A stretch of DNA of 20,955 nt, from assembly GCA_031390425.1 (NCBI GenBank), contig JANMTL010000296.1, positions 1-20,955 of the forward strand. The letters run 5' to 3'. This document shows positions 9,008 to 17,268 of the stretch, piece by piece. The notes under the pieces are model-generated. The model was not told the DNA's origin and searched no databases. It saw only the letters and a program-made list of their open reading frames with translations. Both the position numbers and the translations under genes were made by a program. The stretch comes from PBB1 sp031390425. GTDB lineage: Bacteria; Pseudomonadota; Gammaproteobacteria; Burkholderiales; Burkholderiaceae_C. The stretch's first letter is position 1. Each line of letters starts with the position of its first letter.

Positions 9008-10045
9008 TCAGTCGCCCGGCCCGCTGCGAATCACCTCGTGCGCCAGGGCTCGGCCGCTGAGCCAAGCGCGCTCGATGCCGTCGGGCTGGGACGCGCCAGC
9101 GTCGCCCAGCGCATGCCACGCATCGCCGCACGCGCCCAGCCGCAGCGCGGGATTCCAGCCGAACGGCTCGGCACGCGGCGCGGGCACCTGCGCATAGCGC
9201 CAGCGGTGGGCGGCGGCATGCACCGGCGGCGTGCGGTCGGCGCCGCACCGCCGGGCGAACGCCGCCAGCAGGACGGTGATCACGTCGGACGCGGCAGCGT
9301 CCAGGTGTTCGAGCGACCACTGCGGTGTGGCGTGCAGCACCCAGCGACTGGCGACGCCTTCGATCGGCGTGCGGCCGGTGCGCGCATCGTCGCGTAGCGC
9401 CAGCGACAGCGGGCTGTGGGGATCGGCGCTGCGGGGGTTGCCCTGCCACGCGGGCAACGCCTTCGACCAGGCCGCCATCACTGTCCAGCAGGGGTTGCTG
9501 CGGGTCTGCCGCATCGCGTCGGCCAGCGCTGTATCGGCGCTGAGCAAGACCGCCGCTTGTTCGGCAGGGGTCGCCACGCTGACCGCATCGAAGCGCGTCG
9601 CGTCGAGCGAACCGTCGAGCAATTGCAGCCGCCAGTGCGGACGGGCATCGGCCCCCCCAACCTGGCGCTCGATCGCCGCGACGGGGGTATCGGCGCGCAG
9701 CTCGACCCCCGCGGGCAGCCCGGTCGCGAGGTGCTGCGCCAGCGCGTTCATCGACGGCACACCGCACGCACACCACGGTGCGCCCCACGCCGGCGCAGCG
9801 TCCCCGCCGTCCACAGCCACCCAACCTGCGGCGCGCCAGGCGAGCACCTGGGTGCGAAACGCGAGGCTGGTAGCGCTGAACCCGGGAGCCCCGTGGTCGA
9901 ACGGCCCGGCCGCGCTGCGCCGCGTGGCGCAGCGCCCGCCCGGCCCCCGGCTCTTCTCGTACAGCGTCACCGCGCAGCCTGCCGAGGCCAATTCGGCCGC
10001 AGCGGTCAGGCCGGCGATGCCTGCGCCGATCACCGCGATGCGCAT
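9008..10045 (-). CDS. Renalase-like NAD(P)/FAD-dependent oxidoreductase
   Basis: Predicted flavoprotein of 345 residues in the amine-oxidase/renalase group. An N-terminal Rossmann motif GAGIAGLTAA starts near residue 8, with the ribose-binding Glu in LYEKS near 34 and GGRCATRR shortly after, the pattern of monoamine-oxidase-like FAD proteins. Near the C terminus, LGACGDAWHALGD followed by GIERAWLSGRALA is the second flavin-contact segment. The start ATG overlaps the stop of the upstream SnoaL-like gene by one base. It is the last gene of the nine-gene minus-strand run, so it is likely part of the lipid/photo-oxidative operon. The substrate is unknown. This is the second FAD oxidoreductase of the operon, and it is different from the COG2907 protein. 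Confidence 0.85.
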   Translation of the reverse strand: MRIAVIGAGIAGLTAAAELASAGCAVTLYEKSRGPGGRCATRRSAAGPFDHGAPGFSATSLAFRTQVLAWRAAGWVAVDGGDAAPAWGAPWCACGVPSMNALAQHLATGLPAGVELRADTPVAAIERQVGGADARPHWRLQLLDGSLDATRFDAVSVATPAEQAAVLLSADTALADAMRQTRSNPCWTVMAAWSKALPAWQGNPRSADPHSPLSLALRDDARTGRTPIEGVASRWVLHATPQWSLEHLDAAASDVITVLLAAFARRCGADRTPPVHAAAHRWRYAQVPAPRAEPFGWNPALRLGACGDAWHALGDAGASQPDGIERAWLSGRALAHEVIRSGPGD

Positions 10046-10497
10046 CACGAATTCGCCCGGCGCTTCAGCCAGCGCATCAGTGCGCCGACGGCGGGCAGCT
10101 TTTCGTACAGCTCTTCGGCGGCGTCCCAGTAGTCGCGGTGCAGCGTGATGAGCCCGTGCGCGTCGAGCTTCAAATGCGACGCGCCGCGCACGGTTTGCAG
10201 CGCGCGGCTGAAGCGCCGGAAGCGGAAGACGAAGTCCCAGGTCAGCACGCATTGGTCGCCTTGCACCAGCACGTCGCGGACGATGAAGTGAGGCGCGTCG
10301 AGCGCCACGTACATGTGCGCGAACACCTGCTGGATGGCGGGCACGCCGCGCACCTCGTTGAACGGGTCTTTGAACGCCGCATCGGCCGCGTAGAACTCGC
10401 CGAGCCGCGCCACATCGGCGGCAGTCAGCGCTTCAAACACATCGACGATGCGGGCAACGCGCGGATCGGCGCAGCGGGTGGGGGTGGCGGCTGTCAT
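10045..10497 (-). CDS. SnoaL/NTF2-like domain protein
   Basis: A 150-residue cytoplasmic protein with the cone-shaped NTF2/SnoaL fold pattern: an N-terminal helix pair (IVDVFEALTAADVARLGEFYAAD), the DPFNEVRG loop, a helix carrying IQQVFAHMYVAL, then alternating strands up to HRDYWDAAEELYEKLP. Members of this fold are often small isomerases, hydrolases or ligand carriers; no catalytic assignment is possible here. It starts 9 bases after the SDR stop and its own stop overlaps the next start (TGATG), so it is translationally coupled to the renalase-like gene. Homologues are commonly found next to COG2907/Cfa clusters as far as I recall. Function not assigned. Confidence 0.82.
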   Translation of the reverse strand: MTAATPTRCADPRVARIVDVFEALTAADVARLGEFYAADAAFKDPFNEVRGVPAIQQVFAHMYVALDAPHFIVRDVLVQGDQCVLTWDFVFRFRRFSRALQTVRGASHLKLDAHGLITLHRDYWDAAEELYEKLPAVGALMRWLKRRANS

Positions 10498-10506
10498 CGC
10501 GTCGGC

Positions 10507-11280
10507 CTACAGCCCGGTGACCCGCTGGATGGCCTTGAAATACAGACCATCGCCGAGGTGGCTCAGGGCCTTCAAAAAGCGCGTGAATCGTTTCGGGAAA
10601 TGGATTTCGAAGTCACCCGCGGCCCAGCCGGCGAGTATTTCCCGCGCGGCCTCGTCGGGCTGGATCAGCGCCGGCATCTTGAAATCGTTTTGCGCGGTCA
10701 GCGGCGTTTCGACGAAGCCCGGGCAGATCACCGACACGCCGACGCCGAGCGGGTGCAGATCGAGGTAGAGCGTCTGCGCAAGGTTGAGCAGCGCCGCCTT
10801 CGTCGGGCCATAGGCCAGCGCGTTCGGCAACCCACGGTAAGCGGCCACGCTCGAGACCAGACTCAGGTGGCCCGACTTCTGCCGGATCAGCACCGGCAGC
10901 ACCACGTCCAGCAGGACCAGCGCGCCGACGTAGTTGACCTGGTTGTGCAGCAGCATCTTGTCGAGGTCGAACGCCGTGGCGCGCATCGGTGCGTAATGCC
11001 CGGCGCAGTACAGCACCAGGTCGATGCGGCCGAAGCAGATGAGGATGCGTTCGGTCGCACGCGCCATGGCGTCGCGGTCGGTCGCATCGAGCGCAATGCC
11101 GAGGCTGCCCTCGTGGCTGGATTCAAAGGCGTCGATGGCCGCCGCGTTGCGTGCCGACACGACCACCCTGGCGCCGCGCTCGTGCAGCCGCTGTGCGGTC
11201 GCGCGGCCGATGCCGCTGGAGGCGCCGACCAGCCAGACGACGCGCCCGGTCCAGTCGGTGATGCGGGGATTCAACGGCAT
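10507..11280 (-). CDS. Short-chain dehydrogenase/reductase (SDR)
   Basis: Classical SDR oxidoreductase of 257 residues. The cofactor motif is GASSGIG at 19-25 and the structural motif is YCAG near 91-94. The catalytic residues are Ser143/Ser144 (VSSVAAY), Tyr157 and Lys161 (YGPTK). The Arg in VSAR near 44 suggests NADP(H). An SDR of this kind is part of the related light-stress cluster in Rhodobacter sphaeroides (recalled), where its substrate is also not firmly known. It is separated by 106 bases from the DUF3833 gene upstream, the only sizeable gap inside the nine-gene run. A GGGGAG ribosome site precedes the ATG. It could act on an oxidised lipid or aldehyde (inference). Confidence 0.9.
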   Translation of the reverse strand: MPLNPRITDWTGRVVWLVGASSGIGRATAQRLHERGARVVVSARNAAAIDAFESSHEGSLGIALDATDRDAMARATERILICFGRIDLVLYCAGHYAPMRATAFDLDKMLLHNQVNYVGALVLLDVVLPVLIRQKSGHLSLVSSVAAYRGLPNALAYGPTKAALLNLAQTLYLDLHPLGVGVSVICPGFVETPLTAQNDFKMPALIQPDEAAREILAGWAAGDFEIHFPKRFTRFLKALSHLGDGLYFKAIQRVTGL

Positions 11281-11386
11281 GACGGCTCCCCGATCGACGC
11301 GACCATCGATGGGTGTTCCGGGAGGGTCGGGCCCAGCTCAGGGAAGCCCGGCGCTGCGGCCCGCGCGCGATCTGGCGGACGGTGCG

Positions 11387-11917
11387 TCATGGCTTGTAGA
11401 ACGCCAGCGTGACGTCGCCCAGGCGCACGCCGAACTTGCTCATCACGGCTTTGTTGAGCATCACGCGCTCGTCCATGAGGTACATCCAGTCGTCGAACTG
11501 CACGTCGTACGTGGTGCCGTCAACCGGCAGTCGCAGCGTGTAGCTCCACTGGAACGCATTGCCCGCGCTCTGGCCTTGCGCGGTGCCGATCACATCGTCG
11601 GCGGTGCCGGTGTACTTGCCGCCGGGCAGCTTTTTCAGGCGCCAGATGCGCTGCTGTTTTTCGCCGTCGTTGTAAGTGAAGCGCTCGTCGAGCACGCCGT
11701 CGTCGCCCTGCCATGAACACGTCATCGCGACGCTGAAACGGCGCACCACCTTGCCGGAGCGGTCGGTGAACAAACCGTGCGCGGTGAGGTTGCCGTTGAA
11801 GTAGGTCTTCAGGTCGAGCAGCGGTTTCTCGGCGGCGTAGTCGGCGGGGGTGGGCGAGGCGCAAGCGGCCAGCAGTGCGGTCGCGGTCAACGCGGCCAGA
11901 ATCGAACGTCGTTTCAT
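11387..11917 (-). CDS. DUF3833 family lipoprotein
   Basis: A 176-residue predicted lipoprotein. It starts MKRRSILAALTATALLAAC, a short lipoprotein signal with Cys19 as the lipidated residue. The rest resembles a lipocalin-like beta barrel rich in aromatic and charged strands (YFNGNLTAHGLFTDRSGKV, RRFSVAMTC, DERFTYNDG, FQWSYTLRLPVDG, YDVQFDDWMYLMD). It fits DUF3833, a family that travels with COG2907, DUF1365 and Cfa-like genes. The product would sit in the periplasm attached to a membrane and could carry or bind a modified lipid (inference). Its ATG overlaps the stop of the upstream MFS gene by four bases (ATGA), so the two are coupled. Confidence 0.88.
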   Translation of the reverse strand: MKRRSILAALTATALLAACASPTPADYAAEKPLLDLKTYFNGNLTAHGLFTDRSGKVVRRFSVAMTCSWQGDDGVLDERFTYNDGEKQQRIWRLKKLPGGKYTGTADDVIGTAQGQSAGNAFQWSYTLRLPVDGTTYDVQFDDWMYLMDERVMLNKAVMSKFGVRLGDVTLAFYKP

Positions 11918-13251
11918 GGGGGTTCCTGACGGTTGCGGATCAGCAGGCTGTAGAGCAAAGCGGCCGCGCCGAGTTTGAGCAGGCAGGGCAGCAGGCAATA
12001 GGCGGTGGTCAGCGCGTCGAGCGCCTGCGGGCTGCGGCTGCCAGGCGCATAGCCGAACCCGGCGAGCGCCGGCAACGCGACGCCGGCGGCCAGCGCGAGG
12101 TTCAGCTTGGTGGCGAAATTCCACCAGCCGAAGTAGGCCCCTTCGGCCCGCTCGCCGTGGCCTGCGCGCTGGATCACGCCGGCCAGGATCGCGCTCGGCA
12201 GCGTCAGGTCGGCGCCGAGTGCGATGCCGCTGAGCGCGCAGACGGCGGTGAATGCCATCACGTCGCCCGCGCCCAGCAGCGCCGCCGCACTGAATACCGC
12301 GATCGCGAGCCCCATGCCGATCAACCACGCGCGTTCCAGACCGAGCCAGCGCACCGCGCGCACCCACAGCGGAATCGACAGCGCACCGGCGGCGAAATAG
12401 CTGGCGAGAAACAGCGGCTCGTACGAGGGGGCTTGCAGCCGGTCGCGGATGAAAAAGAGCACCAGCGTGGCCGGCACCGCACTCGCGATGCCGTTGACAA
12501 GGTACACCGCCAACAGCCGACGAAAGGCCGGCGTCGCGAACGGCAGCAGCATCGACACCGGCGGTGCTGCAGCGCTCGACGCAGCCGGCTGCGGCGCGGC
12601 GCGCAGGCACAGCACGCCGACGAGCAGCACCGCCGCGAACACGGCGGTGGTCACCGGCAGGCCCGCCAGCGACGGCAACACGCTGGCGATCAGCACGCCC
12701 GCCAGCGCCAGGCCTTCGCGCCAGGCCACGATGCGCGCCCGCTGCGGCGCGTCGCCGCCGAGCCGCGCGCCCCACGACTGGTGGATCACGGTCACGACGC
12801 TGTAGCCGAGGTAGGTGACGACGAGCGTCGCCGCGCACCAGATCAGCAGAGCGGACTCGCCCTCGACGGCTGGGAAAAACAGCGCTGCGAAGCCCGCCGC
12901 CAGCACCACGGCCGCCATCGCGATGGCCCACCAGGCCCAGCGTGCGCCGCGGGCCAGCAAGCGATCGGCGGCGCGGCCGATCAGCGGGTCGGCGACCGCA
13001 TCGAGCGCGCGTGCGCCGAGCAGCAGCGCGCCCAGCGTCGCCAGCGGGATGCCGAACTCGGTGGCGTAGTGGTTGGGCAGCACCACGTAGAGCGGCAACG
13101 CGACGAAGGCCAGCGGCAAGCCCAGCGCACCGTAGCGCACACCCGGCCGCCAGCCGATGGCTGCGCCTTCGACGCGAGCGGTGGGCTGATCGACGGGCGC
13201 TGCAGCAGGCGCAGCGGCGGGCAGGACAGCCATCGACGACGGCCCGATCAC
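11914..13251 (-). CDS. MFS transporter of the GPH/sugar-cation symporter type (COG2211)
   Basis: Twelve-helix carrier of 445 residues with an Ala/Pro-rich cytoplasmic N-terminal tail of about 30 residues. Features of the GPH group are visible: ARALDAVADPLIGRAADR after helix 2 and GDAPQRARIVAWREG in the central part of the first half. Members of this group take up sugars or other solutes with a cation, but the copy linked to Cfa/DUF1365 clusters has no known substrate. The GTG at 13251 is chosen because it overlaps the upstream stop by four bases (GTGA); an ATG six codons further (13231-13233) is possible. Its stop overlaps the DUF3833 start. It may move a lipid, lipid precursor or toxic product (inference). 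Confidence 0.87.
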   Translation of the reverse strand: MIGPSSMAVLPAAAPAAAPVDQPTARVEGAAIGWRPGVRYGALGLPLAFVALPLYVVLPNHYATEFGIPLATLGALLLGARALDAVADPLIGRAADRLLARGARWAWWAIAMAAVVLAAGFAALFFPAVEGESALLIWCAATLVVTYLGYSVVTVIHQSWGARLGGDAPQRARIVAWREGLALAGVLIASVLPSLAGLPVTTAVFAAVLLVGVLCLRAAPQPAASSAAAPPVSMLLPFATPAFRRLLAVYLVNGIASAVPATLVLFFIRDRLQAPSYEPLFLASYFAAGALSIPLWVRAVRWLGLERAWLIGMGLAIAVFSAAALLGAGDVMAFTAVCALSGIALGADLTLPSAILAGVIQRAGHGERAEGAYFGWWNFATKLNLALAAGVALPALAGFGYAPGSRSPQALDALTTAYCLLPCLLKLGAAALLYSLLIRNRQEPP

Positions 13252-13838
13252 GAGCCGCTGCGCGGGCCGGCCAGCAAGGCCTCGCGCAGCCTCGGCTCGG
13301 ACGTGCGTGTGGACAGCCAGATGCCGAAGAACAGCCGCGTGAACTCGGCATCGCGGATCTCCGCAGTGAGCTTGCCGTTGACAAAAATGCGCGTCGCGAC
13401 ACCGGGCACCTGCACGCCAGTGATGCGATCGCCCTCCACGACATCGGGAAAGGCCTGCTTCATCGCCGCCAGCCAGCGCGCCGTTTGCTCGGGCGCGATG
13501 GCGCCGCCGCGCCGCATCTCCTCGAGCGACCGCTCGGCGATCTGCTCACCGTCGAGCGAGCGGCCGTATTCGAGTTCGAGCGCGAGCGGTGCCTGCTCGA
13601 AGCGCTGTGCGTCGAACTGCGGGCCGACCCACAGCCGCGCGTCGTAGACGTGGAACAGAAAAAAAGTCAGCCGACCGCTGCCGAACAGTCGCGCACCCGG
13701 CACGTCGCTGCGCACTTCGGGTGGCACCAACGCGGCGGCGCGCGCCCTGGCGTGCGCGGTGGCCGGCAGGCCACTCCACAGCAACGCCAGCGCCAGCGCC
13801 GTCCGGCGAGATCGGTCGGCAAGAGCGGGCTGCCGCAT
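13248..13838 (-). CDS. Secreted chalcone-isomerase-like protein
   Basis: A 196-residue protein with a Sec-type N terminus (basic residues then ALALALLWSGLPATAHA, likely cleaved after residue 29 or 30). The mature part contains strands typical of the bacterial chalcone-isomerase-like family: GSGRLTFFLFHVYDARLWVG, ALELEYGRSL, GDRITGVQVPGVATRIFVNG and FTRLFFGIWLS. Plant chalcone isomerases act on flavonoids, but related non-plant folds bind fatty acids; the bacterial periplasmic members have no established reaction. It starts one base after the cfa-like stop and overlaps the MFS gene, so it is firmly within the operon. A fatty-acid-binding role would fit the neighbours (inference). Confidence 0.85.
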   Translation of the reverse strand: MRQPALADRSRRTALALALLWSGLPATAHARARAAALVPPEVRSDVPGARLFGSGRLTFFLFHVYDARLWVGPQFDAQRFEQAPLALELEYGRSLDGEQIAERSLEEMRRGGAIAPEQTARWLAAMKQAFPDVVEGDRITGVQVPGVATRIFVNGKLTAEIRDAEFTRLFFGIWLSTRTSEPRLREALLAGPRSGS

Positions 13839-13839
13839 C

Positions 13840-15105
13840 TCAATCGCGCTGCAGCGTGAACTGCATGACGTTGGTGTTGCCCATCGTGAACGCGGCTTCG
13901 CAGTAGCAGAGATAGAACTCCCAGATGCGCATGAAGCGGCTGTCGAAACCGAGCTGGCGCACCGGGCCTTCCTGGCTCAGGAAGCGCTGCCGCCAGCGCA
14001 GCAGCGTCTCGGCGTAGTCGAGGCCGAATTCCAACTCGTTGACGACCCGCAGGCCCGCGCGGGCGGCAGCTCGGCGGAACTCGCTCGGGCTGGGCAGCAG
14101 GCCGCCCGGGAAGATGTACTGCTGGATGAAATCGGTCGAATTCACGTAGCGATCGAACAGATCGTCGCGGATCACGATGCTCTGCACGCAGGCTTTGCCG
14201 CCGGGCTTCAGTTGCGTTCTCACGGTGCTGAAGAAGCTGGGCCAGTATTCGCGGCCGACCGCTTCGAACATCTCGATCGATGCAATGGCGTCGAATGGGC
14301 CGTCGCCCGCGCTCTGGTCACCGACCGCTGCGGCGTTCAAATCGCGGTAATCCTGAAAGCGCAACTCTCCCGGCAGGCCCGCATCGGCCAGGCGCTTTTG
14401 CGCCCAGGTCAATTGTTCAAGCGACAGCGTCACGCCGGTGACGGTGGCGCCGAACTCGCGCGCCGCGCATTCGGCCAGTGCGCCCCAGCCGCAACCGATT
14501 TCCAGCACGCGATCGCCCGGCTTCACGTCGCATTCGGTCAGCGCGCGCCGCACCTTGGCCCACTGCGCATCAGGCATGGGCCGCGCGCGGTCGCCTTCGA
14601 ACCAGGCGCTGGAGTAGTTCATCGTCTCATCGAGCCACAGCCGGTAGAACTCGTTGCCGAGGTCGTAGTGCGCGTGGATGTTCTTCTTGCTGCCGCTGCG
14701 CGAATTGCGATTCAACCAGTGCTTTGCGCGGTAGAGCAGCGAGCCCCACCAGGTGCCGTAGACCAGTGCCTCGACTTCGCTGCCGTTGGCCAAGAACAGC
14801 TTGATCAGCGTGGCCGGGTCGGGCGAGGTCCAGTCGCCCGCGATGTAGGTCTCGGCGAAACCGATGTCGCCCGAGCGCATCGTCGCGCTGCAGACGTTCC
14901 AGTTGACCAGGCGCATCGCGGCGCGCAGCCCGCCTTCGGTGGCCTGCCCGAAATGCAGGCCGCTGCCGTCGGGCAACTGAATGTCCAGCGTGCCGTGCTT
15001 CAAAGTTTTCATCAACCGAAAAACCGCGCGGGCGGTTGCGGGCGCCGATGACGGCAAGGCCATCGATGGCAGGGAGGTGGCGCTCATCACGTCGAGTTGG
15101 GGCAT
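13840..15105 (-). CDS. Cfa-like SAM-dependent phospholipid fatty-acyl methyltransferase
   Basis: Member of the cyclopropane-fatty-acid synthase family (421 residues), acting on double bonds of membrane phospholipid acyl chains with S-adenosylmethionine. An N-terminal lipid-binding part (about 35-140) precedes the methyltransferase core with motif I LEIGCGWG at 201-208, QDYRDLN at 251-257 and IFPGG at 331-335. Compared from memory with E. coli Cfa, Glu281 (E239), Ile310 (I268), Tyr364 (Y317) and Cys402 (C354) are kept. Ser166 replaces the bicarbonate ligand Cys139, and Gln308 replaces His266. It may therefore be a UfaM-type methylase making a methylated unsaturated chain instead of a cyclopropane synthase. 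The start could also be an ATG at codon 7. It lies 37 bases after the DUF1365 gene. Confidence 0.9.
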   Translation of the reverse strand: MPQLDVMSATSLPSMALPSSAPATARAVFRLMKTLKHGTLDIQLPDGSGLHFGQATEGGLRAAMRLVNWNVCSATMRSGDIGFAETYIAGDWTSPDPATLIKLFLANGSEVEALVYGTWWGSLLYRAKHWLNRNSRSGSKKNIHAHYDLGNEFYRLWLDETMNYSSAWFEGDRARPMPDAQWAKVRRALTECDVKPGDRVLEIGCGWGALAECAAREFGATVTGVTLSLEQLTWAQKRLADAGLPGELRFQDYRDLNAAAVGDQSAGDGPFDAIASIEMFEAVGREYWPSFFSTVRTQLKPGGKACVQSIVIRDDLFDRYVNSTDFIQQYIFPGGLLPSPSEFRRAAARAGLRVVNELEFGLDYAETLLRWRQRFLSQEGPVRQLGFDSRFMRIWEFYLCYCEAAFTMGNTNVMQFTLQRD

Positions 15106-15142
15106 ACAGCGAAGATGAAAGGGTGAAAGACTCGACGCGCGT

Positions 15143-15958
15143 TCAGCGCGTCACGAAAGCGCCGGGTGGCGCGGGCTTGCGCCAGAACGGCACCCGCTTG
15201 AAGCACAGCCGCAGTGCCTGATAGTGGATGCGCGTGATCACGCCGAGCGTCATCAGCGGCATGCCGAAGAACGCGTGGCGCAAGGTGCGCGCGGACAACA
15301 CCTCGAGCCGTCCGGACACGCTGGTTTGAAGCAGCGCGCCGTGCTCGTCGTCGTGGTCGATGCAGGCGACAGTGCGCGTCAACGTGCTGCGCCCCGAGCC
15401 GTCGGCGGGATGCGCGGTGGCGTGCATGAAGCGGAACCGGTACCGCCCAGCCACCGAGCAAAACGGCGACACGTGGAACACCTTGGCTGCCACCTGCTCT
15501 TTGCCATACGCGAGCTGCGGCCCGTGCAGCAGGTAACAGTGGCGCTCGCCAAAGGTGTTGTTGACCTCGACCACCACCGCCGCCAGCGTGTCGTCGGTGC
15601 GGTGGCAGTACCAAAAGCTCACCGGTTTGAAGGTGTGGCCGAGCACCCGCGGGTAGCAGTGCAGCCAGACTTCGCCGCGCGCATCGGTGATGCCTTCGCG
15701 CTGCAGCACGTCATCGAGCCAGGCCAGGCTGTCGCTGCGGCCGTCGCCGTGGTCGCGGTCGTGGAAGCTGACGAGGCCGAAGCGGTTGCGCGCCAGATCG
15801 GCGTGCGGCGCCGCGCGCAGGCGGCGCATCGGCAGCATCAGAAAGTAGGTGGGATAGGCGAATCGGTTCAGCGCCGGACGCAGCCGCGTGTGCCGCACCT
15901 GGCCGAAGCCGATCAGCGGCTCGGGCGCGCCATGGGGGGCCGAGGCCGACGGGTTCAT
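15143..15958 (-). CDS. DUF1365 family protein
   Basis: A 271-residue protein of DUF1365 (COG3496), cytoplasmic or membrane-associated. Conserved stretches of the family are visible: YPTYFLMLP near the start, RVLGHTFKPVSFWYCH, VVVEVNNTFGERHCYLL, KVFHVSPF and the C-terminal RIHYQALRLCFKRVPFWRKP. The family almost always neighbours COG2907 and Cfa-like genes, and in Rhodobacter its homologue belongs to the singlet-oxygen regulon and to the genes implicated in furan fatty-acid formation (recalled, exact role not certain). The start is the ATG (15956-15958) that overlaps the upstream stop by four bases; the longer frame to 16276 is a shadow. The several His and Cys residues could bind metal (inference). 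Confidence 0.9.
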   Translation of the reverse strand: MNPSASAPHGAPEPLIGFGQVRHTRLRPALNRFAYPTYFLMLPMRRLRAAPHADLARNRFGLVSFHDRDHGDGRSDSLAWLDDVLQREGITDARGEVWLHCYPRVLGHTFKPVSFWYCHRTDDTLAAVVVEVNNTFGERHCYLLHGPQLAYGKEQVAAKVFHVSPFCSVAGRYRFRFMHATAHPADGSGRSTLTRTVACIDHDDEHGALLQTSVSGRLEVLSARTLRHAFFGMPLMTLGVITRIHYQALRLCFKRVPFWRKPAPPGAFVTR

Positions 15959-17268
15959 GCAGCCACCGGCTCCGATCGGAGCTCGATCGCAGCCCAGCGC
16001 TTGCGCAAGCCCTCGACCACGGCGAGGCCGGACATCAGCCCGTCCTCGTGGAAGCCGTAGCGCGTCCAGGCGCCGCAGAACCAGGTGTTCGCCTCGCCCT
16101 GCAGCGACGGCACGCGTTGCTGCGCGGCGATCGCGGCCGCATCGAACACCGGGTGCGCGTAGTCGTACTCGCCGTGCACGCGGTCGGCGCGCGGCTCGGT
16201 GGCGGGGTTCAACGACACGACCACTGGCGTCGTGAACGGCAGCGGCTGCAGCCGGTTGATCAGATAGTGCAAGCACACGGCGGCCTGCTCACGCGAATCG
16301 GCGCGCGCGCGTTCGTAGTTCCAGGCCGCCCAAGCGATCTGTCGGCGCGGCAGCACGGCGGTGTCGGTGTGCAGCACGGCCCGGTTGCGGTGGTAGCGAA
16401 TGGCGCCTAGCACCTCGCGCTCGGCGGGCGTCGCGTCGGCCAGCAGCGCCAGCGATTGATCGCTGTGGCAGGCCAGCACGACGTCGTCGAACAGCTCGGT
16501 TCCGGCATCGGTGCCGATGCTGACCAAACCGGTCGCCCGCGATCGGCGCACGCTGCGCACCGGCGTGTTCAGCCGCGCGTCTGGAATGCGGTGCAGCAGC
16601 TGCTCGACATAGTTCCGTGCGCCGCCCTGAACGGTGAACCAGCGCGGTCGGTTCGTCACCTGGATCAGGCCGTGGTTGTGGCAAAACCGAATCATCGTGG
16701 CGATCGGGAAACGCAGCATCTGATCGGTCGGGCACGACCAGATGCAACCGATCATCGGCAGGAAATACCAGTCGCGAAACTCCGTGCTGAAGCGGTGTTC
16801 AACGAGAAAGTCGCCGATCGGCTGTTGCTGCTCGGCGTCTGCACCGCGCTCCGCCAGCGCGGTGGCGAGTCGGTTGAAGCGCATCACGTCTTTGAGCATC
16901 CGCCAGAAGGCAGGCCGCGCGAGGTTGCTGCGCTGCGCGAACACGCTGTTCAAGTTGCTGCCGCCCCACTCCAGCCCGATGTCCGGCACTTGCACCGAAA
17001 ACGACATGTCGGACAGCGCAGTGGGCACCTGCAACTCGCCAAACAGCCGGATAAGGTTCGGGTACGTGCGTTCGTTGAAGACGAGAAAGCCGGTGTCGAC
17101 GCCGTGCGTCTGGCCGTCGAGCGTCAGGTCGACGGTGTGAGTGTGGCCGCCGAAATAGTCTCCTGCCTCGAACAGCGTGACGCGTGCGTCGGAGGCCAAG
17201 GCGTGCGCCACTGACAAGCCCGAGATGCCCGAGCCCACGACTGCAACGCGGCGCACCGGCTCAGCCAT
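15955..17268 (-). CDS. COG2907-type FAD-dependent oxidoreductase
   Basis: Flavoprotein of 437 residues, related to amine oxidases and phytoene desaturases. The Rossmann motif GSGISG is at 12-17, Glu34 is the ribose-binding residue in LFEAGDYFGGHTHT, and the C-terminal FAD segment is near CGAWTRYGFHEDGLMSG. It contains family hallmarks VDTGFLVFNERTYPN, PMIGCIWSCP, WFTVQGGARNYVE and ACHSDQSL. The family is the constant partner of DUF1365 and Cfa-like proteins, and homologues are thought to oxidise methylated acyl chains on the way to furan fatty acids (recalled; which partner does which step I cannot say). It is the first gene of the nine-gene run. The leader upstream is about 230 bases if the candidate ECF promoter at 17507-17534 is used. 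Confidence 0.93.
   Translation of the reverse strand: MAEPVRRVAVVGSGISGLSVAHALASDARVTLFEAGDYFGGHTHTVDLTLDGQTHGVDTGFLVFNERTYPNLIRLFGELQVPTALSDMSFSVQVPDIGLEWGGSNLNSVFAQRSNLARPAFWRMLKDVMRFNRLATALAERGADAEQQQPIGDFLVEHRFSTEFRDWYFLPMIGCIWSCPTDQMLRFPIATMIRFCHNHGLIQVTNRPRWFTVQGGARNYVEQLLHRIPDARLNTPVRSVRRSRATGLVSIGTDAGTELFDDVVLACHSDQSLALLADATPAEREVLGAIRYHRNRAVLHTDTAVLPRRQIAWAAWNYERARADSREQAAVCLHYLINRLQPLPFTTPVVVSLNPATEPRADRVHGEYDYAHPVFDAAAIAAQQRVPSLQGEANTWFCGAWTRYGFHEDGLMSGLAVVEGLRKRWAAIELRSEPVAA

Noticed and set aside
11296..11319. A second GGAAC ... GTC pair on the minus strand before the SDR gene, resembling an ECF promoter.
   Set aside because: Spacing is one base shorter than in the 17507-17534 site, the -10 side is poor, and transcription would start within the ribosome site of the SDR gene.
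11387..13444. A 685-codon minus-strand open frame spanning the DUF3833 and MFS genes, suggesting a fusion.
   Set aside because: Only its last 176 codons are real (DUF3833, with its own signal peptide and ATGA start); the rest is out of frame with the clearly membrane-protein MFS gene.
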